Below are positions 54,019 through 64,000 of a stretch of 64,000 nt of DNA, piece after piece. The notes under the pieces were generated by a model, which worked only from the letters and a program-made list of their open reading frames with translations, was not told the origin of the DNA and ran no database searches. Made by a program: the position numbers and the translations under genes. How positions within the stretch are numbered: the first letter of the stretch is position 1; the number at the start of each line of letters is the position of its first letter. Source of the stretch: Rutpela maculata (lineage: Eukaryota; Arthropoda; Insecta; Coleoptera; Cerambycidae); NCBI GenBank assembly GCA_936432065.2, contig OW386286.2:17481179-17545178 (forward strand), given 5' to 3'.

Positions 54019-57000
54019 CTGAAAGAGAAACAAAGAGTATGTTATTAGGTAAGTCTTTAAATGATGCAGTTCAATTTACAGGCACACACAAAAAAAGTTT
54101 GATGTACTAAGGACCAGACAACCATGCATTTATATATTTTGATGTGCTGAATCCGAATCTGGCGCAGAGCTGCAAAACCACTTTTAAAAAAGTAGTTAAC
54201 CACTCCACTGATAGTGGAGTCAAATTAGGATTTTAATGTGAATTGTCTGGTCAGGGCAGTTTTTCTGTTTTAACGTATTCAGGGGGTCAACAATTTAATT
54301 TTTTAGAACAAATTATTGTTCTTTCAAAAATTACGGATAATATTCAATGAAATTTTGGAAAAATATAGCTCTTAAAATTTAAAATCAAAATGATCACTAA
54401 AACGGCTCAAATATATAATTGTTGCTAAAACTTTACACCCTTGTGAAATCCAAGACCAACGAATGTGTACGATGGCTCAAATTGTAGCATTCTATAAGTA
54501 CTAAGATCACGGAGAAAAATAATATTTTTTCAAAATTTAAACCCATTTTATTGCAGTTGTTTAGAGTTTTCGAAATTTTAGTTCTAAACGAATTCAAGTA
54601 GCTCTGTTTTTTTTTTATGGAACTTAAAACGGTAAACGAGTGATGAAAAAAGCCAACTTTTGAAAAAAAAAATTAATGCTCTACTTAAATTTGGAGCCGA
54701 GATATGTTAGTTTTTTTTACATTTAGGTCACTTATAAATTTAAAAAAAATCGATATTCTTGAAATTTCGGCTGGTTATTCTTCAATGCTTGTTACTACAT
54801 TTTGAAAAAAAATATAGTATAGGTTTTGCATTTTTCCAGTGGACAATCGAAACCCGAAAAAAACGTCGGATCGAAATGAAAGTCGTATCTATCGACTCGA
54901 AAGCGAATTTAGAAAATTCCGTCCGTCGCTCTGTTTGTTTGTCTGTCACCAGTGGCGGCTCGTCAGGGGAGGCTGAGCCTCCCTTTGGAAGAAGCAGCAT
55001 ATCTTCCAAATTAACATCTTTTACTTGTAGAAATTTCTCTAATTGTCTTCCAAAATATCAAGCCTCCTCTGCAGACAATATCACGAGCCGCCACTGTCTG
55101 TCACGCTCGGACCCCCTAATCTGTTTTCGGATTTCGATGAAACTTGGGTGGCCTTTAGAAAACGTTAAAGCTGGAAGCTCGGCTCCGTTCGGAAACCGGA
55201 AGTACCCGATATAGACGTTTCGAGTTTTTCGGGAAAAAATTGAATAACTCGATTACGGGCGGTCGGATCGAGATATTTCAAAAAAGAAATGGTGCCGCTG
55301 GCAACGATCTACAGACAGAGGATATGTCGAAAAACAAATGGAAATCGATTTTTTTTGCAAAAAAAAACGGTTTTCTCGAAATCGGGCTAGGAAGCACGAT
55401 AACTGTCCAGGATATTGATCGATTTCGATGAGACTTGGTGGGATCAAAGGTACACGGCCACGAATGAAGCTTATTGCTGGCGGCCCGAATCCGTTGACTG
55501 CAAGTATTTTTTCCAAGGCCGAGTATGATTTTCCAAAGAAGTTAATAACTCCCAAACCGAAGGTCCGATTTTGATTTTCAAAAATGACGATTGTAGGGCT
55601 CGATTAAGTCTATTAGGTGACGTTTGTGAGAAATTTGACAAAACAAAAGCGAATCTACAAATCCTGGAAAACTTGGTTTTTTTGATAAATTCTACAAATA
55701 CTGAACAGTTTCCTAATAAAAATTAAAAATAAACGAGTTATTTACAAAGATGCATGACCACGTCCGGTATATCGGAGTGGCAGTCCGCCCGAAAATAAAA
55801 TTGTAAGTCTGAAATCCGCTGATGTTTCTGCATTTTATAATTTTCTATTGCTATATTCTTGAGTGAAATTTTGGAAAATTAAGCAATAAAAATATAAATA
55901 TATAATTGTCCATAGAATTATTTAAAAAAATATTACAAATTGATAAATTCTCTGTGCGATTAAGTGCAAAAAAATAATGTAATGTTATACTTAAAATATC
56001 ATCATTCATTTCATTATTTGGTTAACTAATGGTATTAATTTAAGAATTTACTTATAATCTTCACCTGTACGATGAAATTAAAATTTGATAAAGGATTGAG
56101 GTGTGTGGAAGCATTGTTTTCAATTCATGCATTAATAATAATAATAATAATAATAATCATTTATTCATGTCACTATGCACAAAGCATTTACATAAGTCAG
56201 GTACAATGTAAGATGATAAAAAACTGTGATAATAAATATTAAAATATTAAAAATATAGAAATAGAACGATTTAAACAAATATAAAATACATTAAACTAAT
56301 ATTACATACACTGAAGTCATTTTGGAGATATTCCTCAGAACTATAAAAGGCTTTTTTTTTCAAATATTGTTTCATTTTATGTTTGAAAGATACAACACTT
56401 AAATTTTTGACTAAATCTGGTAGGACATTGAAAAATTTAATCCCATGTTAGCTGCTGCCATCTCTAGTTTTTGCTAGTCTAGAGAAATTTGGTAAAAATT
56501 TATCATTATTTCTGGTTGAATAACTATGTACATCTTTATGTTTTATATATTGGGATTCTCGCTTTTTTATGTGTAAAAGGCATTCCAGTATAAACACGCA
56601 TGGAAAAGTAAGTATACCTAGATTTATGAAATAATCTCGACAACACTCTCTGTAACCAATTTGTGCAACGATTCTAACACATTTTCTTTGAATTTTGAAT
56701 ATTTTATATGCATGTGTAGAATGACCCCAGTTTATGATTGCATAAGACATATTTGTATGAAAACATCCATAATAAGCAGTTAATAAAGTTTTATGGGATA
56801 CCGTTTTAGATAAATGTCGGATAAGAAAGATATTTTTTGAGAGTTTGTTGGACAGGTATATGACATGTTCCTCCCAAGTCAGTTTGGAATCTAGATAGAC
56901 ACCTAAGAATTTTACGGGATCGGATTTAAAATTGTCTTCCTCTTTGCGGAGACTGAAAAACAAAGATTGAGTTTTTTCATCGTTAACGAGTAATGAATTT

Positions 57001-60000
57001 GAAAGAAACCACGTAGAGACATTTGACTGTGTGTCGGTCACTTTGACTTGCATCTGAGGTAGCGTTTTGTCTTGACTGATAACTGTTGTGTCATCTGCAA
57101 ATAGTATGGTGGAAGTATCTAAGTTACAATTTGGCAGATCGTTTATATAAATTAAGAAAAGGGTTGGGCCCAACACAGAGCCTTGTGGTACCATGTTTAC
57201 ACAATTGTTGAGTTGATAGATTTAAATTATAATAAACATATTGATGTCTCTCAGTGAGGTATGACTTTATCAGCTCAATACTATTTTTGTCAAATTTATA
57301 AACTGCCAGTTTATTCAGTAAAATGTGGTGAGACACACAGTCAAAGGCTTTTGTTAAATCAAAAAAGGAAGCCTGGGTATATAACTTATTTTCAAATCCA
57401 TTTATGACATTTTGGGTAAGACTATTTATAGCTAAAGACGTAGATTGATTGGTTCTGAATCTGAAAAATACGTAAATTAGCTGGTTCTGAATCCTTACTG
57501 ACTTTGGTTAAACAACTCGTTCGCCTCAAAGTATGCACTTATCTGATTTTTTAGTACACATTCAAAGATTTTTGCAAACAAGGGTACAAGAGAAATGGGT
57601 CTGTAGTTTGTTGGATCATCCCTTGACCCCTTAAAGACTGGGATTACTTTTGCGATTTTTAGACAGCGAGGAAAAATTTTATTTCTTATGCACAAATTTA
57701 TCAGTTTTGTAAGTGGGACGAGAATAAGATTTATTAAGGTTTTTATAATTTTGACAGTGAAGTTATAAGGGTCTTTACTTTTGGTATTTTTTAGGTTAAT
57801 AATTATATCTCTAACCTCATTATATGTCACTTTTCTAAAAGTGAATTCGTTCAGTGTATTTGTCTCGTTCATATAATCCAATGGATTTATGTCAGTTTTA
57901 GTAAGGCCTTTTATAATATTTTCTGAAATATTCAAGAAAAATTCGTTAAAATCATTGGCCTTTATGTTTACATTATCAGGAGGATTTACCTTGGGACTAT
58001 TGCTATTAATTATTTTCCACATAGCTGACTGTTTATTTTTTGAGTTATTAATATAATTATCATGTATATTGCGTTTTGCATTATAAATTTCTTGGCGATA
58101 TTTAGTCTTAAAACTTTTTAATTCATTATTAGATACTAATTTAGAATTTCTTTGGTTTAGTTCACTTAATAGTCATAGCATAGCGTCTCCCTCATTTTTT
58201 TCAATTTATCGTTGAACCAGTTAATTTCATAATCACCATTAAAGCTATTAACGGATTTCGACTTCAAAGGACAGCAGATTTCAATTGCATCAGTAATTTT
58301 GTCAACAAACACTTGAAATTTATTTTCTAAGTCATCACTAAGATTGTCAACAAAATTCCAATTTAATCTTTCAACATAATTATATATTTGAAATAGTCCG
58401 TTTTCAGTTATGGGCCTATAGTTTATTCTTGCATTACTCTTATAATTTGTTGATCCATCATGAAATTGGAACGATATCCCTAGAAGATCTGACAAGTGAG
58501 TATTTAAAACAGTTGCAGAGAAGGACTCTGAATCAATGTTTGTAAATATATTATCAAGACACGAATTGAAGCGAGTGTTGTACATAGTTATTATTTGGGT
58601 ATTCTGGTACAAAATGCCAGAGATTTCGCAGTTTATTTCATCACAGATATTTTCAATATTTACATTCAATTACACCCATTGTAAAACAAACAGACGAATG
58701 CAAAACAAAACAGGCTTTACTATGAAACAGATTTTGATATCATGCCTTCTCGAAAGTCTCTATTTTGGTAATACACGAAATTATCTATAGATGTCCAATC
58801 CAAAAAAAATGAACAATAACAATATAACCCATGCCCTTTCTGTATTTCAAAATGTAGTCAGCCTTTACTTTAACCAATGCAAAAAGAAAAAAAAAAGAAA
58901 AATAAAACATGTCAAAATATACTGAGTCATCCTACATCATCCTCTGCTGAAAAGGTACTGAATCATCCCAACAGGGATAAAAAGCATATAAAATTGTAGT
59001 TTTTAGCTTATTTTTTTTCTGCTATTTGAAGATAATCCAAAGCTACAATTGTTAAAACAACATCGAATAAAGCAGCTTTGAGAACATAATACACATTTTC
59101 AATTTTTGTCACGAAAACTGTAAACTAACCTAACTCGAACAATTACCCTTATGCTCATGTATACAACTTTGTAAAACTTTTAATATTACTGATACAATAA
59201 AAAAAATATATTTCATGAGCAGGATTTGAACTCGGATCTCTAACAAAATTGCTAAAGACCCCACTTTCGGGCCTCTATAGATAGATAGATAGATAGATTT
59301 TTATTAACCATTCAGAGATACATTGAATGTACATTATGGCAAGTCAAACAAGCATAAATGGTAATAATTAATAAATAAAAGCATAAAAAAATATAATATT
59401 TTTGTAATCAAATACAGGATAAAAAAAAACATGATAACGAAATATGTATGTACCTGCACATACATATGCATATATGTATATATATACAGACACATATTTT
59501 AAAAACAAATACTATAACATATATTTTTAAAAACCATACTATTCATTTTAAAAAATCACTTACACTGTAAAACGTAGATTGGACTAGAAATTTTCTTACT
59601 TCTATTTTAAAAATTCTTACTGTGTTGATTTCTTTTAAGTAACTAGGCAATTTATTGTACATAACTATGAAGTTGTAGTGTGGTGAATCCTTAAAAAATG
59701 TATTTTTATGGCTAGGAATTTTTAATACATTTCCATGTCGTGTTGAATACTCATGATTTTCGTTTAACTGTAAAAAACTGGATATATTACTTTTTACATA
59801 AGTAACGCATTTGAAAATAAAAATACTAGGCACAGTTAACAAATTTTTGCGTTTGAAAATATCCCTGCATGTTGCCCGGGGTTCAAGATTAAATATTAAA
59901 TATTAAATAATTAAAGATAATCCAAAGTATCTTTACCGTTTTTGATTTCATAAAAAAACCAGAGAGTTATTTGAATTTGTTTATAACTACAATTTCGAAA

Positions 60001-61843
60001 ATTATAAATAATTGCGATAAAAAGGGTTTAAATTTTGAAAAAAAATTCTCTCTCCGTGATCTTAAAGTACTTATAAAAAGCTACAATTTGAGCCATCGTA
60101 CACGTCTTGGTTTTGATAGCAGGATTTCACAAGGGTGTAAAGTTTTAGCAACAATTGTATATTTAATAATCATTTCGATTTGAAATTTTAAGTGGTGATT
60201 GTACTTTATAAGAGCTATATTTCTCCAAAATTTCATTGAATATTATCCATTATTTTTGAAAGAACAGTGATTTGTTTAGAAATGCATAATTTTGCAATAT
60301 TGAATTTTTTTTAAATAATAATAACAATCAGAATGAAGTATAGTTTATGTACTTTTATTGTACAGCTCATAACGAACATTTTCCTTCTTTTTGTTGTTTT
60401 CCATATAGATTTCGAGATATTCAAAGAAAATCGATGGAAAAACGGTCTAAAAAATTAAATTATTTAAACAATAGGCCGACTTCGCAGAAACTGCAAAACT
60501 GAACTGTGAACTTAAGTTGATCCCTTGAATACGTTAAAACAAAATTATCCTGACCAGACAATTCACATTGCAAATTTTTTAGTCCTAATTTGACTCCACT
60601 ATGAGTACTTGTCAAAAATGCATTGTAGTTGAAAATTACTCCAGGGGGGTCTGTCTATCCCTGAATCTCTATTAGAATTGTCAACCACAACAGATGACAC
60701 TGATAATTGTCACATGCTTTCTTAAAATAGTATTCTTGAGCAGTAGTAGACACCACTAATACAAATATGTCGCATAACAAAGTACGTTAATGCTGTATGA
60801 TTCTACCAATACAAAAAATTATTTGACAGTGTTGAATGTCAGTGGAATCGATGTATAAAACAACGCTGTTTTTTTCCGAGTTAGTGGTTATAATAATAAG
60901 GTTTTAATGGAAACAAAAAAAAGTTACTGCAGCCAACAGCAGAAAAATATGCTGATAGAGTTAGTAAAGAATCTAGTTAGAAAATCTACTGGATTTCATC
61001 CTAAACTTTCGAAACTAGTTCAACGAGGGGCAAACCGTGAAGGAAATCTTTGTTAAAGAGGAAATCTGGTGTACAAAATTTTAAGTGCGGTTGACCCCTC
61101 GTAGTCCAAGTTGATTTCAAGGTGGTGACTGGTTAAAATATATGAATCTTAACGCGCATGAGTAAAATTTCTGGACTGTTCTGATCATTCTCTTTAGAAG
61201 TTAGTTTAAATAAGAATCTTAAATTTAGGTAAGCTAAGATTGTCGGTAGAAAGAAAGCACCTAATGAAATATAGCTTATTGCTTTTCAGAGGAATTCAAT
61301 GTAAGATGAGGACTGTATAGACAGCCAATTTCATGAGGCAAAGTTAGTGGAATTATAAAACGAGTGGTGAATTGGCACCCGGGCTACCTCTGAGCAAAAA
61401 CAAAAACGAATTTGATTTCTTATGAATTAGTTTTTTCTCCACAGAATCAAAAATATTTATCACAAATAGTCTAAAAAGACTCCGAACATTCCAAATAGAT
61501 TTGTAACTAGCAAGTGCAAGCTGAGTAGTGATGTTAAAAGCTCTTATCTTACCATCGTTATATTGTTTCCGTTGAGTAAAATTTCATCCAATTTAGTAAT
61601 ACGCCTGCCCTCGGGAGTAGTTTCGTACTCCGTTACATCTTCTAACAGCATGTTAACAAAATCATCAAAACCCACCAAAGTGCCTACAATTTCCTTATCA
61701 TTTTTCATAATTATGTGAATTCTGGAGCCTATACATTTATCTACAAGTTCTAAAATACAACAAATAGTCAGTCTAACCTCAAACAAATATTTTTCCTTAC
61801 CCAATGGAAGAAGTGTGGAAGAACTTACTGGCATGGCACTCAT
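53989..61843 (-). CDS. LSM5: U6 snRNA-associated Sm-like protein LSm5, three exons
   Basis: Exons (minus strand): 61,843-61,801, 61,749-61,553 and 54,018-53,989; introns 51 bp and 7,534 bp, GT-AG, phases 1 and 0. The 89-aa product matches LSm5 along its length: LPLELVDKCIGSRIHIIMK, KEIVGTLVGFDDFVNMLLED (Sm1 motif with the FDxxxNMxLxD core), RRITKLDEILLNGNNITM (Sm2, with LNGNNI RNA-binding loop), then LVPGGEMPE. Human LSm5 is 91 aa. It belongs to the heptameric LSm2-8 ring on U6 snRNA in the nucleus and the LSm1-7 ring in mRNA decay. The 51-bp intron 1 is a multiple of three with no stop, so an unspliced reading would falsely add 17 residues. The intron-2 donor is GTAAGA and the acceptor is TTTGTTTCTCTTTCAG. 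Confidence 0.93.
54950..55096. mobile_element. 147-bp hAT-type MITE, TIR CAGTGGCGGCTCGT
   Basis: CAGTGGCGGCTCGTCAG to ACGAGCCGCCACTG, with perfect 8-bp duplications TCTGTCAC (54,942-54,949 and 55,097-55,104). A second, truncated copy is at 51,421. Confidence 0.9.
56129..58690 (-). mobile_element. old CR1-like LINE, ORF2 broken in four
   Basis: The 3' tail is an AAT-repeat run (56,129-56,156). The minus-strand pieces 58,166-58,669, 57,495-58,022, 57,124-57,336 and 56,448-57,194 follow one ORF2 resembling the LINE at 38,348: NFTVKIIKTLINLILVPLTK, NYRPISLVPLFAKIFE, FDLTKAFDCVSHH, GSVLGPTLFLIYINDLP and ILFADDT. The endonuclease is missing ~70 residues internally: sequence corresponding to ATIY jumps to NTR-NSCLDN. 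A ~30-bp local duplication near 57,470 breaks the RT. The 5' end is truncated. Confidence 0.8.
59211..59273 (-). mobile_element. SINE fragment with box B
   Basis: On the minus strand GAGTTCAAATCCTG fits a Pol III box B. The head is cut off where the GATA tail of the adjoining LINE begins at 59,274. It is too short for firm assignment. Confidence 0.35.
59274..59875 (-). mobile_element. 5'-truncated LINE, ORF2 C-terminal ~100 codons
   Basis: A GATA-repeat tail (59,276-59,297) and a frame 59,543-59,842 reading LTVPSIFIFKCVTYVKSNI, HEYSTRHGN and FYSVSDFLK. This is the same C-terminal pattern as the LINE at 38,471 (LTVPSIYILQCL, YNTRNR, FYSIDDYF). Nothing upstream of it survives. Confidence 0.75.
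61553..61749 (-). CDS. LSM5: LSM5 exon 2, Sm fold
   Basis: Carries both Sm motifs. It ends after ...GNNITM at GTAAGATAAG, where an unspliced reading would stop after two more codons. Confidence 0.93.
61801..61843 (-). CDS. LSM5: LSM5 exon 1
   Basis: Encodes MSAMPVSSSTLLPL plus the first base of the next codon. The donor GTAAGG follows. Two possible ATGs (61,843 and 61,834) are in frame; the first is taken by convention. Confidence 0.9.
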
Positions 61844-62686
61844 GATTAATGTTGTTGTTTTGTTATGTTAATAATAATAGTCAGAGAATTTACCAGGCGG
61901 TAAAAAAAACTTTTCTCCTTTTAAATATACCTTAACTTATTATTCCGACACCGACATATGATTGTAAATGTAAATAATGTAAATTGCAATATTTGCATAC
62001 TATTTTACCGATCAATTAATCTACGACATACGGCATTCAAAGTTCAAAGGTTTCTACTACCAGAGTATAGAGAGCACTACTATGCTACTAGATACCCCAG
62101 TCATGACGGAAAAAACTGATGAGGTTTGAAACTTGGCAAAGATGTTCATTAGGGTCAGATTAGGGTTTACATACTTTAAAGTCCCCAGCTTAAACTGTTG
62201 CGCTTGAGCAACCATCTTGGAAATATGGCGCTCTGCTTAAGTTTTTTGCTTATTCTCTCTAACCATTAACGACATCGAAGTTATGTTTGTATAAAAATGA
62301 AGCTCATAAAATTCTCTACAAAAATATTTTTTTTTTTTTGTAAAAGATACCAAACTATATAATTTTGAGTTTTTTATTCTGCTGTATGTTTACTTTAAAA
62401 TTGCTTGATTTTTTTTTAATTACGAATCCAACTCACGAATTATCATCAGTTTTTGTGTAGTGCTACGAAAACAAGGGCGGATCTTTCGGATCTAGAAATT
62501 TGGTGAAGGGGGGGGGGGGGGGGGGGGCGGCCAAGCCCACCCCCCAATATTTGGAATTCTAAAAAATCACAATAACCTTCAACATTCCCAAGCAGCTTGG
62601 CATCCGTGTGCACAACTTTTACAGGAAAGGCCCCCCCGAAGAAAAATTCTATGTACGCCTCTGGACTACACACTTGTTATGCGTGT
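61844..62686. other. LSM5 upstream region
   Basis: It should contain the LSM5 promoter and 5' leader. A CG-containing stretch at about 62,195-62,240 (GCGCTTGAGC, ATGGCGCTC) is the best promoter candidate, but no defined element is visible. A poly-G run (about 62,508-62,527) marks a degraded mobile terminus. Confidence 0.4.
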
Positions 62687-62742
62687 AAAAAATGTCGGCG
62701 TCTTGGGCGGTGCGGCAAAGATCACAGACGCCGACATTTTTT
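62687..62742. repeat. perfect 17-bp hairpin, GC-rich loop
   Basis: AAAAAATGTCGGCGTCT (62,687-62,703) is exactly complementary to 62,726-62,742, with a 22-base loop. It is too short for a MITE and lacks a T-tract on one side only, so a bacterial-type terminator is not relevant. Function unknown. Confidence 0.7.
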
Positions 62743-63112
62743 GAGTGCTCAGTAGATCTGAAGACAACATTACTACCTAATCTCGTAAGTTAAATTAAAT
62801 TATTTTATTATTTTTAGGTTTTTTTGTGGGGTATTAATTCTAAGATTTATTTATATTTAATACAAAAAAAAAATTCTCGGGAAATATAAACGAAACTAAA
62901 ATATTGTAAATGGCATTCATTACAGAAATTTTCCCTACTCCTCAAAAAAATTTTCTCCAAAATGAACTCGAACCACAATAAAAAAAATTTCCCTTCGAAA
63001 ATAAAAATTGATGAGCTGGGGATGAAATTTTTGCCGTATTCTCCCCACTTGAAGCTTGAATTTCCTAACTCGACCACGACATGGGAAGGGGGAGGAAGCG
63101 TTCTACACCACC

Positions 63113-63700
63113 CACCCACCCACGAACTTCATAAATTAAACTGGACTTCACAACGCACATATCCCAAACAAAAGCTCGTGACACCACTTACCATGGTCGC
63201 CATGATAGGCTGTCAACTTATTTGAAGTTGGCAATACTCTGTAGGAATCTCAAATACTGTAATGTTGATTATCGTTATTTTGTAGCGCATTGCCAAATGT
63301 TTTGTATTTTCAATAAACTTGAATACTTTTCTCCCGAAATGCTACTTCATCTTCTCTAATACTAAGAAATTTATTCATAATGTGAGACTACTACAATATT
63401 TAGAGTAAGTTATCATCAGAAGTACTCATTAATATTCTCATTTTAATAAAATTATTTCTAAAATCTGGCAATCATTTGCCTATCAACAACCAACGGGATA
63501 ATACTAGATTAAATCTGACAACATCGCCTTTGTACTTTTGTTTTTGTACTTTGTTTTAAGTCGAGAACAGTCCCTGACTTTGGACAAAAATTCTGAAAGG
63601 CGGTTCTGAAAACCTATCATGGCGGCCAGCATGGGGGGTGTCAGCGTTTAGACCTTATGTGAGGTCCATTTTAATTTATGAAGTTCGTGCATCCACCCCT
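63113..63700. repeat. inverted repeat, ~95-bp arms, ~400-bp spacer
   Basis: CACGAACTTCATAAATTAAA (63,113) and GTCGCCATGATAGGCT (63,195) are mirrored by AACCTATCATGGCGGCC (63,610) and TTTAATTTATGAAGTTCGTG (63,672). The right arm runs on into CTTAGCGACACCACTG, a hAT-like end at about 63,714. The spacer shows no gene. Confidence 0.6.
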
Positions 63701-64000
63701 TAGCGACACCACTGCGTATTTATTTTTTGGACTGTACCTACAGTGTATAGGTTTTATATGGTTATTGTGAAATTATCATATTAGTGTATTGCCCTCTGAA
63801 ATAGGTATCTACTTTGACAACAGTGTTTGATAAGATAATAATTGTTGTCAAACACATGTAGATAATTTGTTCTCGCCGGTGAAAAATTCAAATAAAACCG
63901 CTATCGCAATCTCTTTGGCGTGGTGTACCTATCTATTTTCGCACTAAGTGCTTGCAATACAACTGTTCCTTTTGCTGATAATTCATTACCATTACGCAAG
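63701..64000. other. window end, no gene recognised
   Basis: AT-rich sequence without a coding frame or repeat structure that I can identify. Confidence 0.4.

Larger units (their letters stand above)
54214..60599. mobile_element. 6.4-kb inverted-repeat element in LSM5 intron 2
   Basis: GTGGAGTCAAATTAGGA (54,214) pairs with the complement ending TGACTCCAC (60,599), with TA on both outer sides. The right arm is ~670 bp (59,930-60,599) and the left ~430 bp. Shared blocks include AATTGTCTGGTCAGG, ACGATGGCTCAAATTGTAGC and GATCACGGAGA. The interior holds a MITE, two decayed LINEs and a SINE fragment, so the original was much shorter. No transposase is seen. Confidence 0.65.

Noticed and set aside
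53608..54048. A plus-strand two-exon coding start (MISKHKK joined to ASRLQEQAERE) with good splice sites
   Set aside because: The second exon is the reverse strand of LSM5 exon 3. The minus reading LVPGGEMPE-stop is the conserved LSm5 tail with a stronger acceptor.
61544..61843. LSM5 as a single 99-codon exon
   Set aside because: The frame contains a 51-bp GT-AG intron whose translation is absent from LSm5 proteins, and it ends by reading into a second donor.
62446..62673. Proline-rich minus ORF
   Set aside because: The proline run is only the poly-G tract.

Overview
The window looks like a piece of a large, AT-rich, transposon-packed insect chromosome. The evidence is spliceosomal introns, CR1/Jockey-type LINEs, tRNA-derived SINEs, many hAT-like and palindromic DNA elements, and a THAP-zinc-finger gene. 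A beetle or a similarly repeat-rich insect is plausible, but the sequence does not fix the order or species. Almost every long open frame belongs to a mobile element. Two host genes can be assembled from splice signals and reading-frame phase.

Left third (1-27,450): no convincing host gene. It holds dispersed repeats: an ACGG-repeat family, CAGTGGCGGATC MITEs, and a 4.7-kb palindrome at 3,707-8,378 whose arms are tandem ~605-bp units, each built from four diverged ~140-bp monomers. There are further long palindromes at 11,248-13,013, 16,767-17,514 and 18,667-19,865. A three-level nest lies at 21,661-22,670. A decayed copy of a mobile GCDTTSAL-type gene lies at about 24.3-25.6 kb, and a SINE at 26.2 kb. 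Two short stretches near 10.3 and 10.6 kb are weak exon candidates.

Middle (27,450-48,430, + strand): a five-exon gene encoding a ~466-aa protein with an N-terminal THAP domain, an acidic linker and six C2H2 zinc fingers. Its introns are full of mobile elements. Intron 2 (7.2 kb) carries a terminally complete antisense hAT-like transposon (28,314-31,405), a DDE-SWIM transposase remnant and several MITEs. Intron 4 (11.2 kb) carries a GCDTTSAL-family 5' end, a SINE, and two long antisense LINEs. One LINE is ORF1+ORF2 with one nonsense codon. In the other, ORF1 and ORF2 share a frame across a single UAG-CAA-CCA.

Right third (48,431-64,000): a palindromic element whose two arms both encode a SAP-like peptide, with a truncated LINE in one arm; a 1.1-kb TA-flanked palindrome; then LSM5 on the minus strand. 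LSM5 (89 aa, the Sm-like subunit of the LSm1-7/LSm2-8 rings) has exons at 61,801-61,843, 61,553-61,749 and 53,989-54,018. Its 7.5-kb intron 2 holds a 6.4-kb inverted-repeat element with two decayed LINEs and a MITE inside. Beyond LSM5 are a perfect 17-bp hairpin and one more inverted repeat.

The two host genes are probably nuclear regulators (a DNA-binding factor and an RNA-processing subunit), with no sign that they work together. The main biology visible here is a succession of nested insertions, datable by target-site duplications, and an unusual density of long inverted repeats.
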